Positions 11,791 through 24,774 of a DNA stretch of 64,000 bases are shown here, piece by piece. The stretch is from NCBI GenBank assembly GCA_016801845.1, contig CM028914.1, positions 1,058,501 through 1,122,500 of the forward strand, given 5' to 3'. Both the position numbers and the translations under genes were made by a program. Source of the stretch: Polydactylus sextarius (lineage: Eukaryota > Chordata > Actinopteri > Polynemidae). How positions within the stretch are numbered: position 1 is the stretch's first letter; every line of letters begins with the position of its first letter. The notes below the pieces were generated by a model, which saw nothing but the letters and a program-made list of their open reading frames with translations, had not been told where the DNA came from and ran no database searches.

Positions 11791-14700
11791 TCAGGCGAAG
11801 CTCCAGCTGGTCCAGAGCAGCAGCAGAGTCCCAGCGTACAAAGACAGAACAAACAGATAAACACGAAACAGGAAACAGTCGAGTTTGGAGCAGAGAGCGA
11901 GCCACTCGGCCTGAGCTGAAGATTCAACGTCCTCCTGAGACAAGGCGAGGCGGAGAGAAACCAGCTCCTGGAGGAGCCACTCAGGTCCAGACGGAGAGTC
12001 CTGGATCTCAGTCAGAGACAGAAGGTCTCCGTCCACGGAGGGATCCATCTCCCAGACTGAGGACAGATCAACAGATAACTTCATCAGCTCATATTCTCTG
12101 AGGAGAAATATAAAATCTTTAGATCATCTCAGAGTTTTACCTCCTGATGAGTTGATGTGATTGAGGGTTTTTAGAGACATTAAGCTGCTGTCGTTGAGGT
12201 CGTGACCTGCTGATCCGTATTTGTCCAACAAGCAGGCAGACATCGACATCTGTCTCACCTCCTTCTCACTGTGGTGGAGCAGCTTCACCACCAGGATGGA
12301 TTTCATGAGGCTGAGCATCAGCAGAGCCATGCACACCACGAAGAACACACCTGGAAGAAACAGGACCCGGACTGGTCGAGTCAGTAAGAATGAAAAACAC
12401 TGATCTGGATGTGACATGACATCAGATGTGACAAACATGTTCGTTATTTCTCTCTGTAAACCTGCATGTTGGAATATTTTTCTTCTTTCAATCTTTGAAT
12501 TATTCTGAGGTTGAAACAGAGACAGAAGGACAAGAGAAAGTGTGAAATAGAAGCAGTGAAGGAGGTAAAACGTCGGACCTATGAGCGGCGTTCTGACAGC
12601 AGTGGCCGGCAGCTCGTCCATCATGTTGACTCTGAACACGGTGTATCCCAGCAGGATGCTGGTCTTAAAGGCGATGCGGACGCCGCTGTCCAGAGGCAAA
12701 TAAAAACTAATTACATCCACCAACATGAGGAAGACACTGGGGATCAACAGACCCACCACGTACAGCAGGGGGCGCCGGCGGATCAACACCTGAATCACAG
12801 AACAGGATGGAGACACAACAACACTCAGCCTTAGATTTACAAAAACACAACATTTCCTTTCTGTTTCTTTTCTGTTTCACAGCAGCAATAGTTTATGTAA
12901 TAAAACTGGTTAAACTAGTTTGATCCATCTGGTCTGATCTAATCTAAACAGCCACACTGTTCACAGACGTCATGTTTTTCATTTTAGTTTTGTATTTTTA
13001 CAAATATCAGTTAAATATCAGATTCAGCTGCAGAATGAAAATCCCCTGAGTCATTTCTGCATCTTATTTACTGCTCTGTGTAGATGAAATACATAGATTC
13101 ATGTGTTAAATTGTCTGTTTGAGCTGTAGCTGTAATGTAGCAGAAAATACTCTCTCTTACTTTACATATATATGTATATAAACACTTGTCTATATGCACA
13201 TGTGGTGCAGCGATCGTCAGCAACAGAGCAGCAGTGCAACAATATCCCAGTGAGCCATGAAATGCATCGTTACTGAAGGAGCCTCGGCTCTTTGAGCAGA
13301 GTAAATAGCAGCTCTCCACCTGCAGCGAGCTATGAGGCCATTTTCCTCGGCGCTAACAAGAAGTCCATTGATCAGGCAGCGGCTGAGACAGTCTCATTAT
13401 GGTCGCTCTGCCTCCTCTGTCTGTCAGCCTCTATCTCAGCCTCATCATGTGGCGTTACCTCACAACAACTCGATCCATGAAGGTCGAGGCCGCTTCGTTT
13501 CATACTTTACACCTCTAGCACACAGCTGGAGGGAGACGTAGAGGACAGGGTCACAGTTTAAAAGCTCAACGTCGATGAACAATCACAGCCATCCCGGTGC
13601 GGTTAGTGGCTCATTGGAGAGCACTTACACCACTATGTTTAAGTAATATCAGGATTTTATTACAGTAACCTGCGTTATTACTCGTAATTGAGTCTTGACT
13701 CTCTCGAAGCGTTTTCATCGTTCCCTCTGCAGCAGTTTGAGATAAGTGAGACATTAAGTCACATACGTTGAACTGGATGTGAGCGTAGTCGGTGTCGTCT
13801 TGGTGGATTTTCCAGTAATGTGAAGGAATAGACAGCAGCTCCCACTCTCCGTCGTTCATGAACTCTCCCTGATCGTTGGCGATGGCCTCGGCGCTCCTCC
13901 ACAGAGCCAGGTCTATTTCCTTCACTGCACAGAGACGAGAGATACCGAAGGATTCAAACAGAGAGAAAAGGTAAAGGATGTTCATCACTTTGTGCTGACA
14001 GTCACGCTGACAGTTGGTGTTTGGATTTCATCCAGATGTGTCAGTGTGATCCCTGTTAATCTCTCAGCTCAGTGTCAATCCTGGTTTTAAATCTTAAACC
14101 TCAGAAAGTCGTGTTGACAGGAGGTCATTTTGTCAAACTCCTAAAGCGAACCACAATAAAGATGTTAAACCCAGATCATATTCTCATTCAGTTTGTGTTT
14201 AGTGGAAGTTAAATAAGAAGCTCAAACACATTTCTGTGTCACGCTCTCCACTAATAACCTTATTATCATGAAACTGCTGTTCCTCAGAGTCTGGAGGTGT
14301 TTGATGTGAATTTACAGCAGCAGGAAACAGACCTGAGTGCAGCCAGCTGCGGAAGGTGAGGCTGCAGTTCTGCTTGTCGAAGGGGAAGGCGTACATCTCC
14401 AGGCTGCAGGCCAGGACCACCTGCATGGGCCGGTAGTTCTTCACCGAGCCCGACGAGTTGACGTAGACGTAGGGGATCGGAGGGGACTTTCCCCCGTCGA
14501 CGCTGAGGAGAGGTCAGGTGACACATGGAGGTCAGAGCAGAACATGAAACCTAACGTCACGACATGTTGACCTCCTTATGTAACAGAGCTGCTCACATGT
14601 TTGTCTATGCTGCTTTTAGTGCAGCTTCATGTTGAAGTGAAAATGTAGACACAAGATATTATTATATTATTACTATATATTGTCTGTTGAGATAATTGGA

Positions 14701-16864
14701 GGCGAGAGGTTGAAAAGTTGATTTGACTAAAAACATTGTTCTCTGCTTCAGTCATTTCTTACAATTCACTAACTATAACATCAGGAATCCAGATGGCGTC
14801 AGACGACAGTGAGATTTCATTGATGCCGTCGAACTCATCCGGGTCCCAAACCAGGAACTCATCAGTCCAGACCTGCACAACCACATGTTATATCATCTTT
14901 TATATAATGTCAGACTGCAGTCTGTCGAAGGAGGAGATGCAAAACTCAAAAGATAAAGATTTTATAGAGAATAAATGTCTGATTTTGAGTGAAGAGGAAA
15001 GAAACACTGAGGGAAAGAAGTGATGTACCTGTCTGTACCAGATACTTATAGTGATGCTCTGTGTTTTTCCATCCTGGAGAAAAAGAGACTTAATTAGTGC
15101 TCCAACATTTACAATTCAGCTCATATCTCAAGAACCATGCTCCCTAGAAATAAAATTATTTTTCCTCCGATTCCTTGGATTGTCTCAGTATTAATAAACT
15201 AGGTCACGTCTATTTCTGTTTCAACTTTTCTCTGCCATTCTGATTTTTTTTTAGTCAGTGTTAAATAAACTTTTCCCAGCTCGTTCATCTGATCTTCACC
15301 AAACTTGGTCGGTGTCATCTACGGTCAAATCGTAGAAAAACTACTTTGATCAGATTATTTGTTACAAAGTAAACGACCAATGAATTGACAAAGTTTTTCA
15401 CATTATGACTCAACTTAAGATGAATATCTTTGATTATAATAACTTTGTATCTAATCGCAACAAGTCTTGTGAAATTCGGTCCATAGGTGGCGCTACAACA
15501 GCAACATGTCAGTATCTCACCAACCACCACAGCAAACGTCTTGAAGTTTAACACACGTAACTTGTTACTCTTCACAAGCCCTGCGATACACAGGGGGCGC
15601 TAGAGCTGACAGGTAGAAGTTTAAGACCTGTTTCTCATTCAGTTGAAACTTGACACACATGATGTTTAACGGGTCTTTGAAAGCTCATTAAATATTGTTA
15701 CATCTGGTCACTAGGTGATGTTTTAATGACCCAATTAAAGTTTTGGCTCATATCTTGAGAACTGTACAACAAAAAAGTTTTTTTCTTTTATGCCTTTGAT
15801 CATCCTTCTTCTGATGCACTAGGACCTGACTATTTACCAGGTTGAAATACAGTCAACTCCTCCTAGCTTGTTCATACAATCCTCACCAAACTCAACAGAG
15901 GTCAAAGTGTCAAAACAACTTCGATCAGATTATTTGTTACTAAGTTATGAGCCAAGACTTTTCAGAGTGCGACATGTTATTGCTTTGAGGCCTATAACTT
16001 GTGAAGTATTGACCCAAACTTAATGAAACTTAGGATCCTTGATCATAATGAGATTGTGTGGAAATGTGCCAAGTTTCATACAATTTGGTCTTTAGGGGGC
16101 GCTACAGCTGCCACGTAAAGGTGTAAGACCAGCTAAACCTTTCACCCAGTGACACTTGACCTTGTTTCAAATCTATTTAACTTTTTATTCTGTTTTTTAA
16201 TAGTGTGTTAGAGTTAATATCTTATTCCGGTTAAATTCAGTGTTAAATGAATATTTGAGTAAATCTGTTGAACTGGACTGAGTTGTTACCACGTCGAGGA
16301 CAGACTGCAGTATGAGGTCGATGGAAACGGTGGTGGTGCTGGTCCAGTTGTGAACAGGTCGGACGCCACAGTCGTATTTCCTCAGCAGCGTCCGGGTCAG
16401 TTGGTTCAGAGCCGAACGCTTCGGCTTCTCTGGTAAACTGTCACACACATGAGCTGAAAGGAAACATCACAGATGAAGCATTAATCAGGACGTGTGTTGT
16501 CATCACAGTAAATCTCTTCATGTTTTCAGTTTAAAAAACAGAAAGAAAACAAAAGTCTTGCACCATTTTCACTGTTTTTCATGCAGTAAAGTGGAAGTGT
16601 TATTTTAAAATGTATTAATGAATATGTTACGTTCATTATTACATGTGCAGGAATTTATCTGTTTAAATGTCATTTGAAATTTGACAAAACTGTTTGAAAA
16701 CAGAAAAATAGAAGTATAAAAAAGACAAACAGTTTTAAAATGACAAAAAAGCTACATATACCTTCTGACATGGACAAAAACTTTACATTATAATGAAAAT
16801 ACACGTCTGCGGTCATTTCTTTAGTCTTACCTGAGAGCAGCAACATCAGCCAAACGAGAGACAT
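11791..16864 (-). CDS. htr3b: 5-hydroxytryptamine receptor 3B (channel subunit), 9 exons
   Basis: Partner subunit that modifies conductance of heteromeric 5-HT3 channels. Exons: 16831-16864, 16290-16453, 15029-15073, 14763-14872, 14333-14502, 13767-13924, 12579-12789, 12141-12350, 11791-12095. The joined product is 468 aa. Exons 2, 3, 4, 5 and 7 have exactly the same lengths as in the neighbouring htr3a (164, 45, 110, 170, 211 bp), so the two are tandem paralogues. The Cys-loop is intact (13 residues between Cys). M2 reads FKTSILLGYTVFRVNM, carrying the polar RVNM end typical of 3B, and the C-terminus (EWLALCSKLDCFLFRVYLF) is also 3B-like. The positions of the three conductance-limiting MA arginines of 3A are Ser, Ala and Ala here. 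Exon 9 begins after AGAG: only the second AG keeps the frame. Intron 7 (12351-12578) is stop-free and in frame. The short signal-peptide exon (11 codons) is the least certain part. Confidence 0.92.
13185..13500. promoter_or_regulatory. Complex non-coding block in htr3b intron 6 (possible conserved element)
   Basis: About 300 bp of higher GC and high complexity with no simple repeats, inside an otherwise AT-rich intron. Short ORFs cross it, but none has splice sites compatible with the gene or any family resemblance. The texture is that of a conserved non-coding element or enhancer. Only an alignment to other fish could show this. Confidence 0.25.
15105..16155. repeat. Diverged tandem-related repeat units in htr3b intron 2
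   Basis: Two related units share gctcatatct(c/t)(a/g)agaac (near 15118 and 15749), (a/t)tcagattatttgttac (near 15350 and 15925) and ctcaccaaact-type segments. Motifs of the form ggtggcgct/gggggcgct recur at about 15487, 15594 and 16095. This resembles an old dispersed repeat family common in fish introns. No terminal repeats or transposase were found. Confidence 0.6.
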
Positions 16865-17984
16865 GAAGCTGAACGTTAAGATCCAGATGTTGTCCAGATG
16901 TCGCTGTTATAAACACACGAATATCCAGAGTTTAGGTTCAACAGTGTCGGCCAGTGTGAGGAACCAACAGCGTAGCACAGAGATGTCGGTTGCACCCACA
17001 TTGATTTTCCTCTGTTCTGGTAACATGATACACAACGAGTCTGAAGAGGAAACTCCCCGACGTTTGTTTTCTGCTTCATTAGAGAGTCAGGATCATTTAG
17101 ATGTTTGTTACTGTGACAGAGAAACATCAACCAACATAAACTCACTGTTCATTGTTTAGTTTATTATGATTATTGATAGAAAAAGAACAAAATGTTCCTG
17201 CAGAAAAATACTCTTCATTACTGAAATGAGTTTGTTTGTTTAATTTTCCTGATATCTTCTGTATTTTCCATGTTTTTAACACAACACATCTGGATTTTGT
17301 GTCTTTGAGTCTGAACGTTCACATCAGGTGTTGAACCTCAAAATCCACTAAATGTCACAAGATCTGAACCAAACTCCTCAGAGCTGCTGACACTCAACAT
17401 GTCCATTGTTGCTTCACTGAGTCTTTACTGGATCCAGAACACATCAAATGTTATAAGATTTGAACCCTCACTCCTCATGTTCTTCTGCTTCTTGTTCAAA
17501 TATTTGATTGTTTGTATGAAATCACCAGGATCACTTGGTCAGAGACTGGAGACATGAGCCTTCAAACATTCATGTTGGTTACTTTAAAAAATCACCAAAC
17601 TTATTATGAACTGAACCTCCAACCTGAAAACTTCTTGAGAGTCTGAGGATCCAAGTTTAGAGACTTAACGAGAGAATTATTCTGCTTCAGATAAAGATTC
17701 TTAATCGGTTTGTGAACTTTGTTAAACCTGAACCTTCAACGGGAGAAATGTTGAGATGTGTCTGGATGTTTGAACTGATCTGATGCACAGAAAATCATTT
17801 AACCTTTTATTTTAAACTGGAGCAAAAGATAAAATGTAGGAATAGATTTCAGAACAGACACTGAACAGATCTGTGGAAAACTGAAGAAAAAATGACTTAA
17901 CTGTAAACACACACACACATATGTGTGTGTGCGTTTGTAATAAAAATGTGATAAATGTCACTGACACATTCTCTTCAACTGTTG
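16865..17984. other. Divergent intergenic region htr3b/usp28
   Basis: No gene is seen. It contains the upstream region of htr3b and a perfect palindromic CA/TG run at about 17907-17931 (acacat/atgtgt centre). Confidence 0.55.
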
Positions 17985-18202
17985 GTTCACGGCGCGAGAG
18001 CGCGCGCGTCAATGTCAGCGCGCGTTGTGGTGCACGCGCGTGCCTTGACAGGTGAGCGCGCGCAGCTGACGTCCGGTCGTTGTGGACTCAGATGGAGGAG
18101 GTCTAAGGTCTGAGGTCTGAGGTCTGAAGGTCTGAAGGTCTGAAGGTCTGAAGCTGAAAACAGAAGAAATCCAGTTTTTATTTGTTTGAATCTTTTTCTG
18201 CG
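17985..18202 (+). promoter_or_regulatory. usp28: CpG-dense usp28 promoter and 5' UTR
   Basis: 17990-18065 is packed with CG dinucleotides (cgcgcgcg runs, ctgacgtccgg), unlike the AT-rich flanks. 18103-18155 is a short tandem array of ggtctga(a/g) units inside the presumed 5' UTR. The start codon follows at 18203. There is no TATA box at a sensible distance, consistent with a CpG-type promoter. Confidence 0.6.
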
Positions 18203-18306
18203 ATGAGAAGCGAACAGAGTGAAGATGGAGAAAACTCAACAAACTCGGTGAGAAAACGACGATGGAGACGATTTAACACAAGTGACGTTATAACACTAAC
18301 GACCGA

Positions 18307-18355
<49 letters not shown>

Positions 18356-18651
18356 ATCAATATCTTACTTTTTAAAGTAAAGTTTAAACTTTTATTATGA
18401 ATTTTTACTAAAACATCAAAGTAACAAACTTAAAACATCATTTCACCATCAATCAGCATCAAGAGTAAAATCCTCATCATCATGTATTTTATAAAATGTG
18501 GCTTTAATAATTATTATTGATTATTGACACAGAAACAACCTGATGGACAAAAGACTAAAACTAAATGTTAAACTCTCACACTTTTACATAAACTAAAGGT
18601 TTTAAATGCAGCAGTGACTGTTGCAGCAGTTTAGTGTGGTAGCGACAGAAG

Positions 18652-18690
<39 letters not shown>

Positions 18691-20365
18691 CAGAGACACC
18701 CAGAGTCTTTGTCACTCAGGTCTGGTGGCATGGTGAGTGGAATGATAAACAGAGGCCTGAGGTATCCATGTCAGGGCCTAAAATAGAGACTCACCCAGAG
18801 GGTCTCAGAGTCTCAGATAAACCCCCAGACTCCATATAAGTCTTCCCAGGCTGCTGCTGGTTTCCTGTGTGTTCAGCCTGACACGTCCACCTGCTGCTGG
18901 AGCCGTGGTCTTATTATAGCGCCTCTCGCTCAGCACACACTCACTTTTATTTCTCTCTTGTGTCTCTGAGGTCAAAACACACGTCGGGCTGTTTGGAGTT
19001 TGACTGATGTTTTAGTTTGATGTTACTTAGATGATAATTTCTGAATAAAACTGTTAAAATCTTCATTAAGTTCATGAAAGAAAGAGGTGAGACACAGGTG
19101 AAAGGTCTGACTCACGTCAGCTCAGTAAATACGACGTTAACAGCAGTTAATGTAGTTTGGCACAAAGACTGGAAACAGGACCAGACGGGTCCTGGTGCTG
19201 TCCAGTAACAGTAACACAATCCACCAGGCTGCAGCTCTAAAGTTCACTGATTAACACTTCATATCACCTTTAATGAATCTGCAAAAACACAACTGAGATT
19301 TGGGAGAAAAGACACTAAAAGCATCTTTAAACACATTATTTCATCACTTTAACAATTAAATAACTGGAAGAAACATCATTTCTGCAAAGAAACAACTTTA
19401 ACCTGAAACTGTTAAATAATATAAATATTATAACATAAAGAATAAAACCTGAACCAAACATGGTTGAGTCTTTGCCACAAAGTGAAAATGAAGTGAATGA
19501 ATTTAGAGAAAATGTTATTAAATATTAAAAACATGAACGTCGTCATCTGTGTCCTTCAGCTTCAGTTTCATCATCATGTTTCTGTGTTAACTAACTCAGT
19601 GTATGTGCAGCGTTTTTTATTGGTACATTTGTCTCTGAGGTTTAATCTTTCTTCTCTCAGCAGAGTGAAATGCTGCTCAGTCAGTTGAGGGAGATCACAG
19701 GGATCCAGGACCCTCAGGTCCTCTACAGAGCTCTGAACGTAAGAGAAATAAACCATCACACTGTCAAACTGAGCTGCTTTTATTTTGACCTGTACTGAGG
19801 AAACCAGTGTTTTGGTTTGATCACTTACAACCTCTGACCTTTTACTGATCTTTATATAATGATGTTTATAGTATTTAGATGTTTAAATGTTTCAGAAATG
19901 ACGTTTCTTTCTGCAGTAAAGTTATTAAATCGTTCAGTTTTATTTAAAGCATCTCCAGGTGGTTTAACTGTGTTGTTGTTAACAATCGTTGTATAAAAAC
20001 TGACCAGAAGATTTTAAAAATGTTGATAAACTCGTTTGTTTTATGAAGTTGTAAATTTGATTCATTCGGTTAATTCAGTCGTTGTCGTTGAACCAGAAGC
20101 TGTTGTTTCAGTGTAATTAATGTTAAAGGACTTTTCTCTTTGATCACATTGAAAAACACCTTGAGGGGCCGAGTTTCCAGCGAGAACATGACTCGTGTTT
20201 CCAAACAGAGACACAGTCGGAAACATCCCCGAGAGCTCGACTTAATGACGACCTCATAAAAGTGATAATTGACAAACTGAGCAACAAACAGGCTGCGATG
20301 CAAACATCATCCAACCTGTTGTAGCAGGAGAGAGAGAGGAGGTGGTTTATACTGGAATATATCAG

Positions 20366-20409
<44 letters not shown>

Positions 20410-23400
20410 AGGCCAGTCAGGGAGACGTGGGTCATGCTGTCGGACTGTTAACAACTCAACCTGCAGAGCTTCAGGATCCTGGAGAAACTCCGGAGGCCGG
20501 AGCTTGTACGGAGGCCTGGGAGGGACAAAAAGGTGAAAGAGACAAGATGTAAAATCAGAAAAATGACCAAACAAAAACACAAACACAGACTCTGATTGTT
20601 TGAATTAAACTGAAACCTCTCGTGTCTAAACTCATTCTACCTGTTACACTTCAACGTTCGACTTTCTGTTGTTGTTGAAATGTTTTATTGATCTCGTTCC
20701 TTCAGGGATTCGTAAAGATGAACTGCAGACGGCCATCGAGCTCAGTCTGCAGGAGTCTCACAGCATCCAGGAGGAGGAGAGACAACTCCACAGGTACCGG
20801 CTGCTCTTTATTCAAACCTGATTGTCTTTTTAACGTTGACGTCTGAGATACATCTGTCCTGGTCTCAGACTCACAGACTTGAGGGAGGATTTAACTCATT
20901 AAAGTTGTATTACACCAGCGACGTTCAGGACGGGGAGTCTAACAAAGTCAAGCCGTGTTTAATAGACTTGTCAAATCAGTGTTTTCAGTGGAGCTAATTT
21001 GATGTCGTGCAGGGCTCTGGAGGCCAGCGCCGAGGAAAACTCAGCCAGGATGAAGAGGAAACGATGCGAAGCTCAGCCTGAGATGTGTAGTCCTGCAGAC
21101 TGGATCCGGCAGGACGAGTGGCCCGTGGGGATCCGCAACGTAGGAAACACCTGCTGGTTCAGCGCCGTCATACAGGTGAGACGCTGAAACACAAAGCAGT
21201 TAAAATCTTCTGTCTACAGACTGGAGACCGCTGGTCTTCACTGAAACCATCACCATCAGTCACAGTGTTTTATATTTATTATATTTGATCTGCGAAGTTT
21301 CAATCTGTCGTGTAAACAAATAAAAACACATAAAACTCATGAACACGTCTGACAAACATCCTGAAATGATCTGAGCTCAGCCTCCACCTGTTGTTACTCA
21401 CTGAAATAACTCTTCACTCGGCTCAACACACATTTATAGACTCATTCAGTGTCCAGCGTTTCTAACTTTAGTCTCTTATTTTGTCTTTCACCACACAGAT
21501 AGTTAATATAAGTAGATATTTTTCTAATGATCGGAGCAGAAACAAGGAACCAAAGATCATCTCTGTGTGTCAACAGTTAAACATCAGAAGCAAAACAAAC
21601 ACATGAGCTTCTTCCTGTCAAACGAGAAACATCCAGTGTTTCTCAGGGCTGTTAACTCTATTACAGGTCCATTCCAGTCAGAGTTTATTTGAGCCGATCA
21701 GATGAACCGTCAGAAACCGGAGCCTCGTTGAGACGCAGTGACCGCCTGGATGATTGAATAGAGGGTGAAGCGATGATGGAGCAAGTGTTGTTGGGCTGAA
21801 ATGGACAGAGACCGAGAGAGAAAGTGATTATTGGTTGATGTGTGTGATTGAGAAGGACAGAGGTTATAACGTGGAAACAGAGTCAGAGTTTGAATATAAA
21901 TGGTTTTTTAAAAGAGTCCAGCTCCTGATAAAAACAGCGTCCTATCAGATTGAAGCAGAGTGGCCACATGATTCAATCATCAGTTCATTTGTGGTTTAAA
22001 TTACAGTAAAACTCAGATAAGATGTAATTGAATTTCCAACTTTAAAGGGATAAATATGTATCATGATATTGGAAAGCTCTCATCAGCTTCAGTCTTTCCA
22101 GCGCACACGACACACGAGACTGATGCTTTAATTTTATCACAGACTCAGGTATCACATAACACGAGGTGGGACGTCCACATGTGACTGTATAAGAAAAAAA
22201 TAAAATGTGACATTAACAACAGAGAAATGTCCATCGAGCAAATCTGGTCCTGAAATCAAGAACAGATTTTAATGAAGTAACTGACTGTGAAGACGTCGAA
22301 TACAAATATGTTTAAACACATTTTGTTCTGTTTAACTCAAATACTTGATTTTAAAGTTTTAAGGTTTAGTCTGAAACTGAAAGATTCAGACAGAGAAAGT
22401 TTCCATCTGAAGAACAGGTGAAACATCATAACTTCAGACGTTTCCTGCATCTGCAGAAACTACATGAAACGTGAAAGTTAAAGTGGTTTGAAACTAATCA
22501 AACGTTGGTCGATTCATGGAGAAAAGTTTCACCAGTTTATTTCTACATTAGACTCATTAACTCTCCTCCTCGTCTTTGTTGTCGTCGTCTCTTCCAGTCT
22601 TTGTTCCACCTGCCGGTTTTCAGGAGACTCGTTCTCAACTATCATCTGTCTGAGCGAATCCTGGAGAAGTGCAAGAGTCATTCAGTGAGTCAACTGTCAT
22701 CACCAGCGTCTCACAGCAGAAACATTATTACTCTACAAACTACGGAGACTTTGTGTTGAAATAAACCAACAGTTTGTCTCGTCAGGATAAGAGGAACATC
22801 GCCTTCATGCAGGAGCTGCGCTGTCTCTTCGCTCTGATGGTCGGATCCACTCGTAGGTTTGTTGATCCGTCTGCTGCCGTGGAGTTACTGAGAGACGCCT
22901 TCAGGACCAACGAGGCTCAGCAGGTACGACCAACATTTACAGTCTTCATGGTGTTTAGATGAGTGAACGTCACCTTCATCACAACATGAACTTATCCTGT
23001 TTCTGTCCGGTTTGACTTTGATGATCCTCAGTTTATCTGCTCTGATCTATGAGGTTTTGGTTCATGTTTTTGGAGAATAAACAGCATCTTTATTATCTTT
23101 CTTGATCTTTCACTTAGATTTTAAGACACTGAGCACAAACATAAACATCTCATAAAGAAAACTAACGTTTGACTTGTGTCTTCATTCAGGACGTCAGTGA
23201 GTTTTCACACAAACTTCTTGACTGGTTAGAAGATGCGTTTCAATTGGCTGCTACTGGAAAGTAAGTTATATTTCTAACTATAACTATAACTATTCTCCTT
23301 CTGTTTGATAAATTAGATAAACATGATGTTGGTTTTTACTTTTAGTAACGCAGAAGACAAACAACAAAACCCGATGGTTCAGCTTTTCTACGGGACGTTT

Positions 23401-24736
23401 GTGACGGAGAGAAAACAAGAAGGTTTGAGTTTTTAAAACGTCGTTATGATCGATGTGACGTCTGTTCTCACTCGATAACGTTTACGTTGTTTCTGTTCAG
23501 GTAAAACTTTATGTAACACAGAGCAGTTTGGACAATATCCTCTTCAAGTCAACGGCTTCAACAACCTGGACGAGTGTCTGGAAGGTGCGATGGTCGAGAA
23601 GGAGATCGAGTCTCTTCATTCAGATCACAGCATCACATCTGCACGTGAGGTGAAACATGGTCCGATGATCTGGAGCATCTCGTGGGTCCTATAAATACGA
23701 TGTTAACGAGTGTTTGTGTTTCCTCGTTGCTGCAGAGATGGTTCAAGAAGTTACCACCAGTGTTGACATTTGAACTGTCCAGGTTCGAGTTCAACACGCA
23801 GCTCGGTCGACCTGAGAAGATCCACAAGAAACTGGAGTTTCCACAGATTATTTATATGGACAGGTGATGGTTCATTTAGTTTCAGTGGAATGATAAGAAT
23901 AATTTTAAAGGACAGAAACAGGATTGACTCTTAAACTTTTTGTGCACAGATATCTGCACAAAAACATCCAACAGACTCATGAGAGAAGAGGAGAAGTGAA
24001 GAAACTGAAGGAGCAGCTTTCGATCCTGCAGCAGAAGTTTGAGTGGTGAGATAAAGTTAAAGTTAAAGTTTGACTCTTCAGAAACAAACGTTTCCACTGA
24101 TTCTCTCACGTTTCTATTCTCAGCTATAAAAACTACGGGTCAGGACCGGTGAAGTATCCTCTGGCCGACATGTTGCAGTTTGTTTTAGAGTTTGCAACGA
24201 CTAAACCTACGAGTGTTTCTCCTGCTGAAGATCTGAGACTGTCTGCGTCTTCACCGACTCCAACAAGCTCCGCCCCCAGTGACAACAGGTACGTTCAGAC
24301 ACGATCACCTGGTTTAAAAACTGTTCTCACAACATGATGCTCTTTATAACATCCACACGTCTGACGATGCGTTTTCTTCATCAACCTCAGCGAAGCTGCA
24401 GACGTTGATTCGGCTGAAGTTTCCAGTGTTTCCAGTTGTCAGCGGACGCCGATTTACAAACCGTTCACTCAGTGTCGACATCACATCGACTGTTCACCAC
24501 ATCCAGCTCCTCACAGCATCACAGAGGAGGAGCTGCACTACGTTAAAACATGTCTGCAGCGCTGGAGGACGGAAGTAGAGAACGATATGAATGGTACGGA
24601 GATGAGAACAACAACGACAACAACAACGACAACAACAACGACAACAACGACGACGACAACAATAATTTAAAGAAAGAAATGTGTTTTTTTCTCTCTGAGC
24701 TGTCGCTAAACTTAATTCCTTTGTTTTTGTCATCTT

Positions 24737-24774
<38 letters not shown>

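Noticed and set aside
12124..12816. Single 230-aa gene
   Set aside because: It is htr3b exons 7 and 8 plus a stop-free intron with clear GT and AG boundaries.
13292..13541. Extra exon in htr3b intron 6
   Set aside because: The open frames lack acceptor/donor pairs compatible with the receptor frame, and known 5-HT3 subunits have no exon here.
23641..23655. usp28 exon 10 ending at the first gtgagg (23645)
   Set aside because: It would put exon 11 out of frame; ending after GAG at 23649 gives SARE|RWFKKLPP as in the family.
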